This document shows positions 9,837-18,526 of a DNA stretch of 64,000 bases, piece after piece. A program made the translations under genes and the position numbers. Position 1 is the first letter of the stretch. Every line of letters begins with the position of its first letter. The notes under the pieces are model-generated. The model was not told the origin of the DNA. It searched no databases and worked only from the letters and a program-made list of their open reading frames with translations. The DNA is taken from the NCBI RefSeq assembly GCF_026790065.1, contig NZ_JALAMO010000014.1, positions 1-64,000 on the forward strand, given 5' to 3'. The stretch comes from Bacillus sp. N13C7 (GTDB lineage: Bacteria; Bacillota; Bacilli; Bacillales; Bacillaceae).

Positions 9837-10946
9837 TTACGGAGCAGCCGAGTATGCGGCTGCTTCCACTGCCATCTTCCAGATTTTTTGATGTGACACC
9901 GGGAACGCAAATTGTTCGAGCTCTTCTTTCGTTACTTTTTTCAGCTCAACGGTATCCGACACTTGTTTTACTTTACCGAAAAACACAGAAATATTCCATA
10001 CCAGGTGGGTGAAAACGTGCTCTACTACACCTTGCAGATCACTAATATCAGCTTGTATCCCGCATTCGTTTTCTAAAAATGCAGCGAGCTGTTCGCGCTC
10101 GGTCTTAATCCCTTTTTGCGTTTCAAGATTAGGGAATTCCCACAGGTTGGCAAGCAAACCTTTTGACGGCCGTTTGTGTATATACACTTGTCCGTCTTCA
10201 TCAGTCAGCACGATTGCGGCCATTGTTTTGATTCCGGGCTTTTTCTTTTTGCTTTTTACCGGAAGTTCCCGTTCAGTGCCTTCATCAAATGCCGAGCAAT
10301 GCCGCTGAACTGGACATAATAGGCATGAAGGCGATTTCGGCGTGCAGATCAAGGCTCCAAGCTCCATCAGGCCTTGATTGAATTCAGATGGTTTTTCTTT
10401 GGAGATGAATGCACGGACTGCTTCTTCAAAGATCGTTCTTGTTTTTGGCTTGGCAATATCGTCCCAAATGGAAAGAATCCTGGACATGACACGCATCACA
10501 TTTCCGTCAACCGCAGGAATCGGTTTATTATAGGCGATGCTGAGCACAGCTCCCTTTGTATAAGGGCCGACGCCTTTTAAGCCGCCAAACGCTTTCTCTT
10601 CTGATGGAACAATGCCGCCGTACTCGTGTTTCACTTCTTTTACCGCACTTTGCAGATTTCTGACTCGGGAATAATAGCCGAGCCCCTCCCATGCTTTCAG
10701 CACTTTTTCTTCATCAGCATCAGCGAGCGCTTCCACTGTTGGGAACTGTTCCACAAACCGCAGAAAGTATGGAATCACCGTCTCTACTCTCGTTTGCTGC
10801 AGCATCACTTCAGATACCCACACTTTATATGGATCTTGGTCCTCTCTCCACGGCAGCATGCGCTGCTCCCGTTCGAACCATGAGATTAAATCATCGCGAA
10901 ATTGCTGTATGTCTTTTTGTTTTAATTTGTCTTCAAGTACGTTCAT
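9837..10946 (-). CDS. mutY: Adenine DNA glycosylase MutY
   Basis: A 369-residue base-excision-repair enzyme that removes adenine mispaired with 8-oxoguanine. The catalytic glutamate is E46 in VSEVMLQQT, the helix-hairpin-helix is [11 protein letters not shown] (122-132) and the catalytic aspartate is D147 in PAVDGN. A [4Fe-4S] cluster is ligated by C201, C208, C211 and C217 (C-x6-C-x2-C-x5-C). The C-terminal third is the Nudix-like 8-oxoG recognition domain. The ATG at 10946 follows GGGGAG; a 23-codon upstream extension has no support. Confidence 0.96.
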   Translation of the reverse strand: MNVLEDKLKQKDIQQFRDDLISWFEREQRMLPWREDQDPYKVWVSEVMLQQTRVETVIPYFLRFVEQFPTVEALADADEEKVLKAWEGLGYYSRVRNLQSAVKEVKHEYGGIVPSEEKAFGGLKGVGPYTKGAVLSIAYNKPIPAVDGNVMRVMSRILSIWDDIAKPKTRTIFEEAVRAFISKEKPSEFNQGLMELGALICTPKSPSCLLCPVQRHCSAFDEGTERELPVKSKKKKPGIKTMAAIVLTDEDGQVYIHKRPSKGLLANLWEFPNLETQKGIKTEREQLAAFLENECGIQADISDLQGVVEHVFTHLVWNISVFFGKVKQVSDTVELKKVTKEELEQFAFPVSHQKIWKMAVEAAAYSAAP

Positions 10947-11162
10947 ATGTGTTTCTCCCCAGTCTTTCGCGCCCCGCTTTTCTTTCGACTGTTTTTTGTT
11001 GTACACTAAGGGCACAGTACGATAATATGTTACATTAAATAGAAGTAAAGAAAAAGCGGAAACATATGAGAACGATTGAATCGATTTAAAAATTGGGTAT
11101 ATGAAAATGGGGAATATCTTACAAAAGTGAATGTGCAGGACAATCCTGCAAGGAGGTCACCT

Positions 11163-12146
11163 ATGGATACAGGCACACATGTCGTCATGGGCATCGCACT
11201 GGGCGGTATTGCAACGCTTGATCCTGTAGTCGGATCAGATCCGGCAATGGCTCACGCTGTTATGATCGCAACGCTTGCGGGCTCTCAGGCTCCGGATATT
11301 GATACTGTGTTAAAGCTTAAAAATAATGCGGTTTATATAAGAAATCATAGAGGATTTACCCATTCAATTCCCGCCGTTTTATTTTGGTCTGTCATCATCC
11401 CGGCCATTCTGTATATATTTTATCCGCAGGCCGATTTTCTGCACCTGTGGCTGTGGACACTGCTGGCAGTCGTGCTGCATGTCTTTGTTGATATTTTCAA
11501 CGCGTACGGAACGCAAGCGATACGTCCGTTTTCGAAAAAATGGGTTGCGCTCGGCCTGATTAATACGTTTGATCCGTTTATTTTTATCAGCCATCTGGCG
11601 GCGATTGCGGTTTGGTATGCAGGCGGCAGTCCCGGCATCACATTTCTCAGCTTATATATCATATTGGCAGGCTATTATTTGGTGCGCCTGATCATGCAGC
11701 TGAGAATTAAACGGAAGCTACATGAGATGATTCATGATGAGATCGAAAGCATTATTATTTCCCCAACGATGAAATTCAGACAATGGCGGATCGCCGTGAC
11801 GACAGCCCATGCTTTTTATGTAGGAAGAAGCATGGAAGGACATGTGGTGATTCTGGATACGTTTAACCGCGTGCCAGTTCCTGAAACCGAAGTGATGCAA
11901 GCGGCAAAACAGGATGATAACATCGCGGCGTTTCTGTCGTTTTCTCCGGTTTACCGGTGGGAAGTGGATACGTTTAAAGATCATTATGAGGTGAGGTTTA
12001 TTGACCTTCGTTATCGGAGCAAAGGCCATTATCCGTTTGTGGCTATCGTTCATATCGGCCATGACCTCAAAATTCGATCTTCTTATACGGGATGGATATT
12101 CAGCGAAGAAAAGCTTCAGAAAAAACTAAAGCTCGGCTCTATTTAG
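11163..12146 (+). CDS. yfhP: YfhP, DUF457/YdjM-type membrane metal-dependent hydrolase
   Basis: A 327-residue protein with several membrane helices in its N-terminal two thirds and a soluble C-terminal part. The conserved MDTGTHVVMG start and the RGFTHS motif (His/Asp-rich membrane sites) are typical of the LexA-binding/inner-membrane hydrolase family. GGAGGTCACCT precedes the ATG at 11163, clearly deciding against the longer reading from 11076. It is divergent from mutY. Its stop codon overlaps the yfhO stop by four bases on the opposite strand, and one hairpin serves both. The molecular activity is unproven. Confidence 0.87.
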   Translation: MDTGTHVVMGIALGGIATLDPVVGSDPAMAHAVMIATLAGSQAPDIDTVLKLKNNAVYIRNHRGFTHSIPAVLFWSVIIPAILYIFYPQADFLHLWLWTLLAVVLHVFVDIFNAYGTQAIRPFSKKWVALGLINTFDPFIFISHLAAIAVWYAGGSPGITFLSLYIILAGYYLVRLIMQLRIKRKLHEMIHDEIESIIISPTMKFRQWRIAVTTAHAFYVGRSMEGHVVILDTFNRVPVPETEVMQAAKQDDNIAAFLSFSPVYRWEVDTFKDHYEVRFIDLRYRSKGHYPFVAIVHIGHDLKIRSSYTGWIFSEEKLQKKLKLGSI

Positions 12147-12161
12147 AGCCGGGCTTTTTTT
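12129..12161. terminator. Shared terminator at the yfhP/yfhO convergence
   Basis: GCTCGGCTCT-ATTT-AGAGCCGGGC followed by seven T. The hairpin includes the overlapping stop codons of both genes and best fits termination of yfhP. Confidence 0.88.
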
Positions 12162-14725
12162 CGTCTTATATATAAAACAGCAAGCAGCAGACTGACGAAA
12201 GATATGAGCGCCGATATTTTGAAGTATGGCGGATAGTAGGTCAGTTCAATGTGATTGTCTCCCTTTTGCGCTTTGAAGCCTATAAAAGCATAATCTGCTT
12301 TTTCGATCGTCTGCGGTTTCCCGTTGACCTTCAGCTCCCAGCCTTTTTCATAGGGGATCGGTAGCATGATGTACTCATTTTTCGGAAGGCGATATGCAAA
12401 CGTCAGCTTATTTTTATCCCATTTCAGGTCGTCTGCTTTCTCTGTCTTATTTTGCAGTACTGCGCTATTCAGCGTTTGATAGTTTTCTTCATAAAGCGCT
12501 ATGTTTCTCAGCTCATACGTTCCTTTCGGAAGTTTGATTGAGATAGCGCCTGATTTAGGCACTCTGATCGTGATATCATTTACTCCGGTTTTATAAATCG
12601 ATTGGTTTGATTTCCTCGTCGTGACATAATCATTTACCTTTAACGTAAATCCTTTGTCTTTTGCTTTGCTTTTCAAATAAAAGCTGACATAGTAGTCTCC
12701 CGGAGCGGATGACGCCTGTTTCGGAGTGATCATTAGTTCTCCTCCGCTTTCTCCAGTTACGATAAACAGTCCATTTTGATACTGGGCATGTTTTGCGGTG
12801 ATGTCAGATTCAGGAAGAAGATTGGTCAGTTTTGGTGCCTGCTCCGTTTTTCCCGATGGATCTGCTATTACAATCCCTTTCAGCATTGCCTGTTCTTTCG
12901 AAAGTGCGGGCATTTTGTCCAGCTCGCTTTCGCTGTATATGGCATCGGCTGATTTGACGAAAGGAAGCATGTATTGATTTTCATAAACGACATAATGCTC
13001 CGATTCCAAATACTTTTTGAAGCCGTACGGGACGCTGGCTTCGTTTGTTTTTTCCGTCATATAGTATTTGCCGTAAAGCAGGCTGTACAAATTCGCCCTG
13101 TCTCCCAATGACGCATAACGGCTGACGCTTTCCCTCCCCATATCGATGCTCAACTCATTCCAATAGAAGCTCAGCAAATCTTTGTTTAAAATGCTGGAAT
13201 AGGCACTGAAACCATTGAATCCGTAAATGATTGGCGTATTATTGCGAACCCCGTTCATCCAGTCGATTCTCATGAGCGGATCATCGTCTTCCCTCTGTAA
13301 ACGCCTGATAAGTTCAGCTGATTCTTGTCCTCTGTATTCCTCACCTGTGAGATATGCCCTTGTCACACTGTCCAGGCCGCCACCTTCAGAGAGTGCGTGC
13401 TTTTGATAGGTGTTGGCGACAAAGAGAGAGGATAGAATGATCACACCGTACACAGCCACCGTTGCCCATTTCTTCGCAAAAGCCGCAGCAAACAAGGCAG
13501 CGATTGTCAGGAATAAAAGCAATAGAATGCTTTCATTCGCAGGCTTCCATAGATCCAGCTCATACCGTTGGATATGATACAAGTAAAGAAGCAGAACAAG
13601 AGCGGCGGCCGGGAGCAGTTCTTTGTGCTTGAGCTTGGCAAGCTGTGACAGGCCCGCCGCTGCCGCACCGGCGATCGTAAAGGCCAGAACATATTCAAAC
13701 CTGTTTTGCGGGGCGGAAAAGCCGTTAAACACACTTGCTGCATACGGGCTGAAATGAAACAGAATAAACAGCAGGCTCAATCCGGCAAAGAGTCGAAACA
13801 CGCGGTTTTTGTAAAACGTCACAATAAACAAAAACAGCAGAAAGGCAGCCGGCAAAATGATGATCCGGCTCGAAAATAAGATATTATCATCGAAATTGAA
13901 CCACTCTATTTTTTGGCTGTACGGAGGGCGCAGGTTGTTTAAATAACCGTATACCACCGGCACAAACGCAGCCGCACTGATGCCAAAGGAAACGATGCCC
14001 GAAACCAAAAACATTCTGCATTGAATCCATCTTTTCTCTTCATGTTCCTCCAGTCTGATCAGCCACCTGAACAGCACGTAGATTCCGATGAAAATGAGGT
14101 TTATGTATGCAAAGTAAAAATTGTTGATTAACGTCAGCGAGCACGCAACGATAAACCATGCCGGACGCCGCTCTCTCATGATTTTTTCTGCTCCGAGCAC
14201 AAGCAGAGGAAGCCAAATCATAGTATCGGTAAAGAATTCCCAATACGCTTCGTGGCGGAAATAAATGATCGACACACCGTATAACACGGCCCCCGTAAAC
14301 GACGCTGCTCTATGTTTGAGAAGGTAGTGAAAAACTGAAGCGGCCGTAAAGATGATCACGCTCAGTTTGAAAATGCTGATAAAAACAGCTGACTCTGCCC
14401 AAAAAAGCGTATCCGCTTCTCCAATCAGCTGTACGGCTTGAAGAAGCCAGACGGCGGCAGAGACCGCAAGAAAAAGAAAGGAAGCAGAAAAATAATAGCC
14501 AAGCTGACTGAATGTGCCGCCGCCAAGTCCGAATGAGTAATTGTAGAAAAAATTCCCGTGTGAATATTGGTCAAATAATAATTGTTTAAATACGATCATT
14601 TGCGCAAGCCCGTCACCCGGACCTGTCATATATCTGCCGTCCGCCCATTCTTTCACAAAAAAAGCGTGTGCCAGAATGGAGACCAGCAGACTGGCCGCAT
14701 AGATCATGACATATTTTCTTTTCAT
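12143..14725 (-). CDS. yfhO: YfhO, polytopic membrane protein for lipoteichoic acid glycosylation
   Basis: An 860-residue integral membrane protein with about a dozen helices in the first 500 residues, then a large extracytoplasmic region (about 500-830) and a final helix. This is the PF09586 (YfhO) GT-C-like layout. In B. subtilis it is reported to act with CsbB, which makes undecaprenyl-phosphate-GlcNAc, by transferring the sugar to lipoteichoic acid outside the membrane. The second ATG (14725) is chosen because GGAG is then seven bases away; the first ATG at 14731 almost touches it. It lies downstream of csbB but behind a strong hairpin, so its expression may depend on read-through. Confidence 0.9.
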   Translation of the reverse strand: MKRKYVMIYAASLLVSILAHAFFVKEWADGRYMTGPGDGLAQMIVFKQLLFDQYSHGNFFYNYSFGLGGGTFSQLGYYFSASFLFLAVSAAVWLLQAVQLIGEADTLFWAESAVFISIFKLSVIIFTAASVFHYLLKHRAASFTGAVLYGVSIIYFRHEAYWEFFTDTMIWLPLLVLGAEKIMRERRPAWFIVACSLTLINNFYFAYINLIFIGIYVLFRWLIRLEEHEEKRWIQCRMFLVSGIVSFGISAAAFVPVVYGYLNNLRPPYSQKIEWFNFDDNILFSSRIIILPAAFLLFLFIVTFYKNRVFRLFAGLSLLFILFHFSPYAASVFNGFSAPQNRFEYVLAFTIAGAAAAGLSQLAKLKHKELLPAAALVLLLYLYHIQRYELDLWKPANESILLLLFLTIAALFAAAFAKKWATVAVYGVIILSSLFVANTYQKHALSEGGGLDSVTRAYLTGEEYRGQESAELIRRLQREDDDPLMRIDWMNGVRNNTPIIYGFNGFSAYSSILNKDLLSFYWNELSIDMGRESVSRYASLGDRANLYSLLYGKYYMTEKTNEASVPYGFKKYLESEHYVVYENQYMLPFVKSADAIYSESELDKMPALSKEQAMLKGIVIADPSGKTEQAPKLTNLLPESDITAKHAQYQNGLFIVTGESGGELMITPKQASSAPGDYYVSFYLKSKAKDKGFTLKVNDYVTTRKSNQSIYKTGVNDITIRVPKSGAISIKLPKGTYELRNIALYEENYQTLNSAVLQNKTEKADDLKWDKNKLTFAYRLPKNEYIMLPIPYEKGWELKVNGKPQTIEKADYAFIGFKAQKGDNHIELTYYPPYFKISALISFVSLLLAVLYIRRKKARL

Positions 14726-14767
14726 ATACATTCTCCAGTCTTGCTTTTGAGATGGTAGTAGACACGC

Positions 14768-14811
14768 AAAAAAAGCACTGCCAATGGTATTGGTGATTTC
14801 AGTGCATTTTT
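14768..14811 (-). terminator. Strong hairpin between csbB and yfhO (terminator or attenuator)
   Basis: On the minus strand GCACTG...CAGTGC encloses an inner CCAAT/ATTGG stem and is followed by seven T. It overlaps the csbB stop and precedes yfhO on the same strand. Confidence 0.8.
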
Positions 14812-15788
14812 GTCAGACGCCGCACGCTTTTCAATTCGTTCGTTTCAGGCATGTCTTTGTTCGGGATATTCGCTTCTTTAATCAAATAATGCGGGCGTTT
14901 TTTTGTTTCATAATAGATTCGGCCAATATATTCCCCTATGATTCCGAGGCTTAACAGCTGTACTCCGCCGAGAAATAACACAGCTGAGATGATAGTGAAA
15001 TATCCTGGCACAGAAATGCCGTTTGTCAAAATTTTAACAAATGTAGTAATGATATAAATGATGGAAAGCAGCAAAATGAAAATGCCGGTATAAAAGCAAA
15101 TTCTCAGCGGTTTATGATTAAATGATACAACGCCGTCCATCCCGTAGTTAAACAGGCTGCTGAACGACCATTTGGATGTGCCGTTTTTTCGTTCGACATT
15201 TTCATAAAACACAATTTTCTGATCGAAGCCGATCCAGCAAAACAAACCTTTTGAGAAGCGGTTGCCTTCGCTCAGCTTCAAAAGGGCGTTCACGGCTTGG
15301 CGGCTCAACAGCCGAAAGTCCCCGACACCGTCACGCAAATCAACCTCCACCGCTTTATTGATGAACTTGTAATACAGAGAGGACAAGAGTGAGCGGACAG
15401 GGCTGTCCCCTTTTCTGTTCCTTTGGGCAATGACTTGATCATAGCCTTCTTCATAGCCTTTAATAAAATCCTTCAGCAAATAGGTCGGATGCTGCAGATC
15501 GGCGTCCATTACAATAACCGCCTCGCCTTGGGCATGCTCAAAGCCTGCCAGAATCGCGGCTTCTTTTCCGAAGTTTCGAGAAAAAGATATGTATTTTACC
15601 CGGCTGCATACGGCGGCCAAGTCTTTGATCTGCTGAAGCGTGTCATCAACACTTCCGTCGTTTATGAAGAAAATTTCATAATCATAATGAATGCTCTTAA
15701 ATTCCTTTTTCAAAGATTCATGAATGAGCTTGACATTATACCCTTCATTGTAAGACGGGATAATAATTGAGATTAATCCTTGCTTCAT
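14799..15788 (-). CDS. csbB: Undecaprenyl-phosphate glycosyltransferase CsbB
   Basis: A 329-residue family-2 glycosyltransferase of the DPM1/GtrB type. It is thought to load GlcNAc on undecaprenyl phosphate for lipoteichoic acid glycosylation together with YfhO. The catalytic domain spans about residues 5-230 with the acidic motif VIMDADLQHP. Two C-terminal helices (about 228-252 and 262-288) anchor it in the membrane. The start at 15788 has an AAGGTG site. Overlapping sigma-X-like and sigma-B-like promoters lie 75-115 bases upstream, in agreement with its known dual stress control. Confidence 0.94.
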   Translation of the reverse strand: MKQGLISIIIPSYNEGYNVKLIHESLKKEFKSIHYDYEIFFINDGSVDDTLQQIKDLAAVCSRVKYISFSRNFGKEAAILAGFEHAQGEAVIVMDADLQHPTYLLKDFIKGYEEGYDQVIAQRNRKGDSPVRSLLSSLYYKFINKAVEVDLRDGVGDFRLLSRQAVNALLKLSEGNRFSKGLFCWIGFDQKIVFYENVERKNGTSKWSFSSLFNYGMDGVVSFNHKPLRICFYTGIFILLLSIIYIITTFVKILTNGISVPGYFTIISAVLFLGGVQLLSLGIIGEYIGRIYYETKKRPHYLIKEANIPNKDMPETNELKSVRRLTKMH

Positions 15789-15862
15789 TAAGGCACCTTC
15801 TTTTTATTATTCTTTTTAAGCATTGCCTTAGGGGAGTTTTTGCACAAATCTTCAGTAAGGCT

Positions 15863-15888
15863 ATTCCTTTTTTTAAAGTCGTTTAAAC
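15863..15888 (-). promoter_or_regulatory. Sigma-B-type promoter of csbB
   Basis: On the minus strand GTTTAA (15883-15888) and AGGAAT (15863-15868) are separated by 14 bases, close to the sigma-B pattern GTTTAA-N12-15-GGGTAT; the -10 deviates at two positions. Confidence 0.65.
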
Positions 15889-15903
15889 CTGTTTTTTGTT
15901 ACA
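15878..15903 (-). promoter_or_regulatory. Sigma-X-type (ECF) promoter of csbB
   Basis: On the minus strand TGTAAC (15898-15903) and CGAC (15878-15881) are separated by 16 bases, matching the ECF sigma-X pattern. It overlaps the sigma-B -35. Confidence 0.72.
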
Positions 15904-15975
15904 TTTTTCAGGTGACATTCATGATTTTTATTGTTATTTTGTCATGTTTAAAACAGACTATGAAAAAAACGCACA

Positions 15976-16001
15976 GAAAAAGTCTGCCATTATGGCAGAC
16001 G
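15976..16001 (-). terminator. Terminator of yfhM
   Basis: Minus-strand GTCTGCC-ATAAT-GGCAGAC followed by TTTTT, 22 bases past the yfhM stop. Confidence 0.88.
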
Positions 16002-16022
16002 GATCGAAAGAATCCCGACTCA

Positions 16023-16880
16023 TTACTTTGTAAGATAGTCCATAATCAGCTGATTGACGATGGCTGGTTTTTCGTGGTTAATCCAATGGGAGGCTTCATC
16101 TACAAAAATGAGATGTCCATTCGGGCAATGCCTTTCCGTTTCTTTCGCCAGCTTTCTGCTTAAAAAGCGGTCTTCCATTCCCCAGATCATCCGGTAAGGT
16201 ACTGTTTCGTAAGGGGTTTTCTCTGCAAGGCTTCCCTTTCTGAGGGCTCTGTACCAGTTCAGCATAGCAGTCAGTGCGCCCGGCTGTCGCCACGCTTCTT
16301 TGTACCTGCTGACATCCTCAGAAGAAAAAAGCTCTGGACGGTCCGATAATCCAATCGCTTTATCTAATGTTTCATAATCATTTTCCTTTAGCGATGCCTC
16401 CGGTATATCGGGCAGCTGGAAGTAAGCGATATACGAGCTTTTCAGCCATTGCGGCGGATAAACCGGTGTTACGGATTTCATGATGTGCGGGTGCGGGATG
16501 TTGATGGCAATCAGTTTTTCTAGATATTCCGGTCGTGTGGAAGCCAAATGCCATGCGACAGCACCTCCCCAGTCATGACCGATGACAATCGCTTTTCGCT
16601 CTGTGAATTGCGTAATAATGCCAATGATATCATCTCTTAATGTATCAATCCGATATGCCTCAATACCGTCCGGTTTGTCACTGAGATTGTAGCCTCGCTG
16701 ATCAGGAGCAATGACCCGGTAACCAGCGTCGGCAAGCGGTTTGATTTGATTTTTCCAGCCGTACCAAAACTCAGGAAACCCGTGAAGCAGGACGATTAAC
16801 GGGCCATCCTCCGGCCCTGCGGCTGCAACATGGAGCGTGATTCCGTTTGTTTTGACAAATTGGCATTTAACTCCGTCCAC
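16023..16880 (-). CDS. yfhM: Alpha/beta hydrolase YfhM (epoxide hydrolase-like)
   Basis: A 285-residue alpha/beta-hydrolase. The HGFP oxyanion motif is at 33-36. The nucleophile elbow GHDWGG puts an aspartate (D103) where most esterases have serine, as in epoxide hydrolases and haloalkane dehalogenases. D237 and H265 (SHWIN) complete a plausible triad. The start is GTG at 16880, after GGAGG, overlapping the end of yfhL by 14 bases, so the two are translationally coupled. The shared sigma-W promoter makes it part of the envelope-stress response. The substrate is unknown. Confidence 0.9.
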   Translation of the reverse strand: MDGVKCQFVKTNGITLHVAAAGPEDGPLIVLLHGFPEFWYGWKNQIKPLADAGYRVIAPDQRGYNLSDKPDGIEAYRIDTLRDDIIGIITQFTERKAIVIGHDWGGAVAWHLASTRPEYLEKLIAINIPHPHIMKSVTPVYPPQWLKSSYIAYFQLPDIPEASLKENDYETLDKAIGLSDRPELFSSEDVSRYKEAWRQPGALTAMLNWYRALRKGSLAEKTPYETVPYRMIWGMEDRFLSRKLAKETERHCPNGHLIFVDEASHWINHEKPAIVNQLIMDYLTK

Positions 16881-17199
16881 ATATATCTCCTCCTTGACTT
16901 TGCGTCATGTTTTTTAGCCTTTTCTCCGTTAGCATAAACGTGATGACACAGGCGGCAAGCAGCAGGATCAGCTGAAAAACGATCCAGTTTGATCTCAGCA
17001 GCAAACCCGTTCCCGCAATCACCAACCCTGAAAGGATCATCAATGATGCACTGTAACGGTTCGCTTCATTCCATAATATATGATCTGTCATTGAGAGTCT
17101 CGTTCTGTACCCGTACATACTGTTGATTGATTTAGGAGGAAACAGTTTGATCAGTATACCCGCAATGATCATGAGCCCTCCGCCGACCAAACCAGCCAT
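16867..17199 (-). CDS. yfhL: SdpI/YfhL-family small membrane protein YfhL
   Basis: A 110-residue protein with three hydrophobic helices (about 2-20, 50-68 and 73-91) of the SdpI/YfhL family. SdpI gives immunity to the cannibalism toxin SdpC, and YfhL may likewise protect the membrane. The ATG at 17199 (MAGLVGG) is preceded by AAGGAG; an upstream reading of 20 extra codons would start within the sigma-W promoter. It is the first gene of a yfhL-yfhM operon. Confidence 0.88.
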   Translation of the reverse strand: MAGLVGGGLMIIAGILIKLFPPKSINSMYGYRTRLSMTDHILWNEANRYSASLMILSGLVIAGTGLLLRSNWIVFQLILLLAACVITFMLTEKRLKNMTQSQGGDICGRS

Positions 17200-17222
17200 A
17201 TCATCATCTCCTTTCTCATTGT

Positions 17223-17248
17223 TACGTGCAGAAAGAAGAAATGTTTCA
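17223..17248 (-). promoter_or_regulatory. Sigma-W promoter of yfhL-yfhM
   Basis: On the minus strand TGAAAC (17243-17248) and CGTA (17223-17226) are separated by exactly 16 bases, a perfect sigma-W pattern 24 bases ahead of yfhL. Confidence 0.9.
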
Positions 17249-17283
17249 TCCACAGGCAAAAAGACAAGCCTCTGCCTGCCTTT

Positions 17284-17802
17284 TTATCGTATTTGTAAAT
17301 CCTTTGTGTGAATATAGCCTTGGACACCGCCGTAATCAACAAATGCCCAGTTAAAGTCAAAACCGCCGTTGTCACTGAATCCCCATCCGAGTATTGTCAC
17401 CTCCGTTCCGGATGAGAGTTGTTTGGCTTTTCCGTTTTCGGGTGTCGGTGCATAGAAGGCTGTCTGTTTTACTGTTTTCACTTGGCTTGCGGTTTTCATT
17501 AAGAAGTGTGTTGAAATATATGCTTTTTTTCCTTTGAATTGAATTTGAGCCCAATCGGCATTTGCGAATCCATTAACTGTGACTTTTTGTTCTGATGATA
17601 CAGTGCCAAGAATTTCACCTTTATGATTTGGCTCTGTCCGGACATTCAGCTTTCCTGCTTTTATGATGTAAGAATCGGATGATGGCATGCTGACAGATAT
17701 GTCGTGAAGGGGCGCAGCTTTTGCTGCGGGAGCGGAATGAAGTGCTGTCAAACCCAGTCCTGCGGCAGCTGTGAAAGCGAGCATCACTTGTTTCTTTTTC
17801 AT
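17284..17802 (-). CDS. yfhK: Secreted SH3b-domain protein, probably YfhK
   Basis: A 172-residue exported protein. The N-terminus is a typical Sec signal (MKKKQVMLAF then a hydrophobic core) with a likely cleavage after AKA near residue 29. Two bacterial SH3-like modules follow (about 45-105 and 110-172), with the LNVRTEPN motif in the first, suggesting peptidoglycan or cell-wall binding. A good sigma-B-type promoter lies upstream (17841-17867), fitting a general-stress protein. The name is given by position between yfhJ and yfhL and I am less sure of it than of the domain call. Confidence 0.75.
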   Translation of the reverse strand: MKKKQVMLAFTAAAGLGLTALHSAPAAKAAPLHDISVSMPSSDSYIIKAGKLNVRTEPNHKGEILGTVSSEQKVTVNGFANADWAQIQFKGKKAYISTHFLMKTASQVKTVKQTAFYAPTPENGKAKQLSSGTEVTILGWGFSDNGGFDFNWAFVDYGGVQGYIHTKDLQIR

Positions 17803-17840
17803 ATAAAGCTCCTCCTCGCATTTGACAAGATATAAGTGGT

Positions 17841-17867
17841 ATTCCCTGATTGACCGGCGGGTGAAAC
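17841..17867 (-). promoter_or_regulatory. Sigma-B promoter of yfhK
   Basis: On the minus strand GTTTCA (17862-17867) and GGGAAT (17841-17846) are separated by 15 bases, each one mismatch from the sigma-B consensus GTTTAA/GGGTAT. Confidence 0.75.
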
Positions 17868-17912
17868 CCGTTTTGTTTATTTTTCTCTCTCTGTTAAGTT
17901 CATTTTAAGAAA

Positions 17913-17948
17913 ACAAAAAACCTGCCGGATGCTAACGGCAGGTTTTTT
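17913..17948 (-). terminator. Terminator of yfhJ
   Basis: AAAAAACCTGCCG and CGGCAGGTTTTTT arms, overlapping the yfhJ stop codon. Confidence 0.9.
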
Positions 17949-18216
17949 AATGCAAAAGGCCTCTGCTTTGGTTTAAGTAATCATTTACATCATGACGGGA
18001 GCTTTGGAAAAGGTGAAGCTGGCTGCCATAGTTTTCAATCCATTGCGAAACGATTTTTTCGGTCATTTTTTCACCCTGATAGGCGTGTCCCGCTTTCGCA
18101 TAGGTGGCTTCGAAATCGCTCCATAACAATTCCACCCATGTCTTTGCCTGTATATAGCTGATCATATCGTTCTTTTCCAGAAGCAGATTTGTCAGTTTCT
18201 CAATGTACGTATTCAT
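17947..18216 (-). CDS. yfhJ: WVELL-family protein YfhJ
   Basis: An 89-residue soluble, mostly helical protein carrying the family-naming motif WVELLW at about residues 27-32. Function unknown. AGGAGA precedes the ATG at 18216. It is divergent from sspK. Confidence 0.85.
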
Positions 18217-18340
18217 ATGTGCAGTCTCCTTTCTTCAGGAAAAAAATGACGCTTTAAAACGTGTTGTTCTCCATATACTAACCTTACGTCTTCATCTGCA
18301 AAGACGCAACTTTTTGATCTCGAACCTAGGGGGAAATGAC

Positions 18341-18493
18341 ATGGTCCGGAATAAAGAAAAAGGATTTCCTTACGAAAACGAAAACAAATTTCAGGGCGAA
18401 CCGAGAGCAAAGGACGATTATGCTTCGAAACGTGCTGACGGATCAATCAATCAGCATCCTCAAGAAAGAATGAGAGCCTCCGGCAAACGGTAA
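18341..18493 (+). CDS. sspK: Small acid-soluble spore protein K
   Basis: A 50-residue, highly charged, lysine/arginine-rich spore-core protein ([10 protein letters not shown]...RMRASGKR). It matches the minor SASP SspK of 168 in full length. The start at 18341 follows AGGGGG with a seven-base gap; upstream in-frame codons from 18203 run through the yfhJ promoter region and are not supported. I saw no unambiguous sigma-G promoter, although forespore expression is expected. Confidence 0.92.
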
Positions 18494-18495
18494 AG

Positions 18496-18526
18496 AAAAC
18501 AGCTGCATGCGCTGCAGCTGTTTTTA
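18496..18526. terminator. Terminator between sspK and yfhI
   Basis: AAAACAGCTGC and GCAGCTGTTTT arms with A- and T-runs; usable from both convergent genes. Confidence 0.9.
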
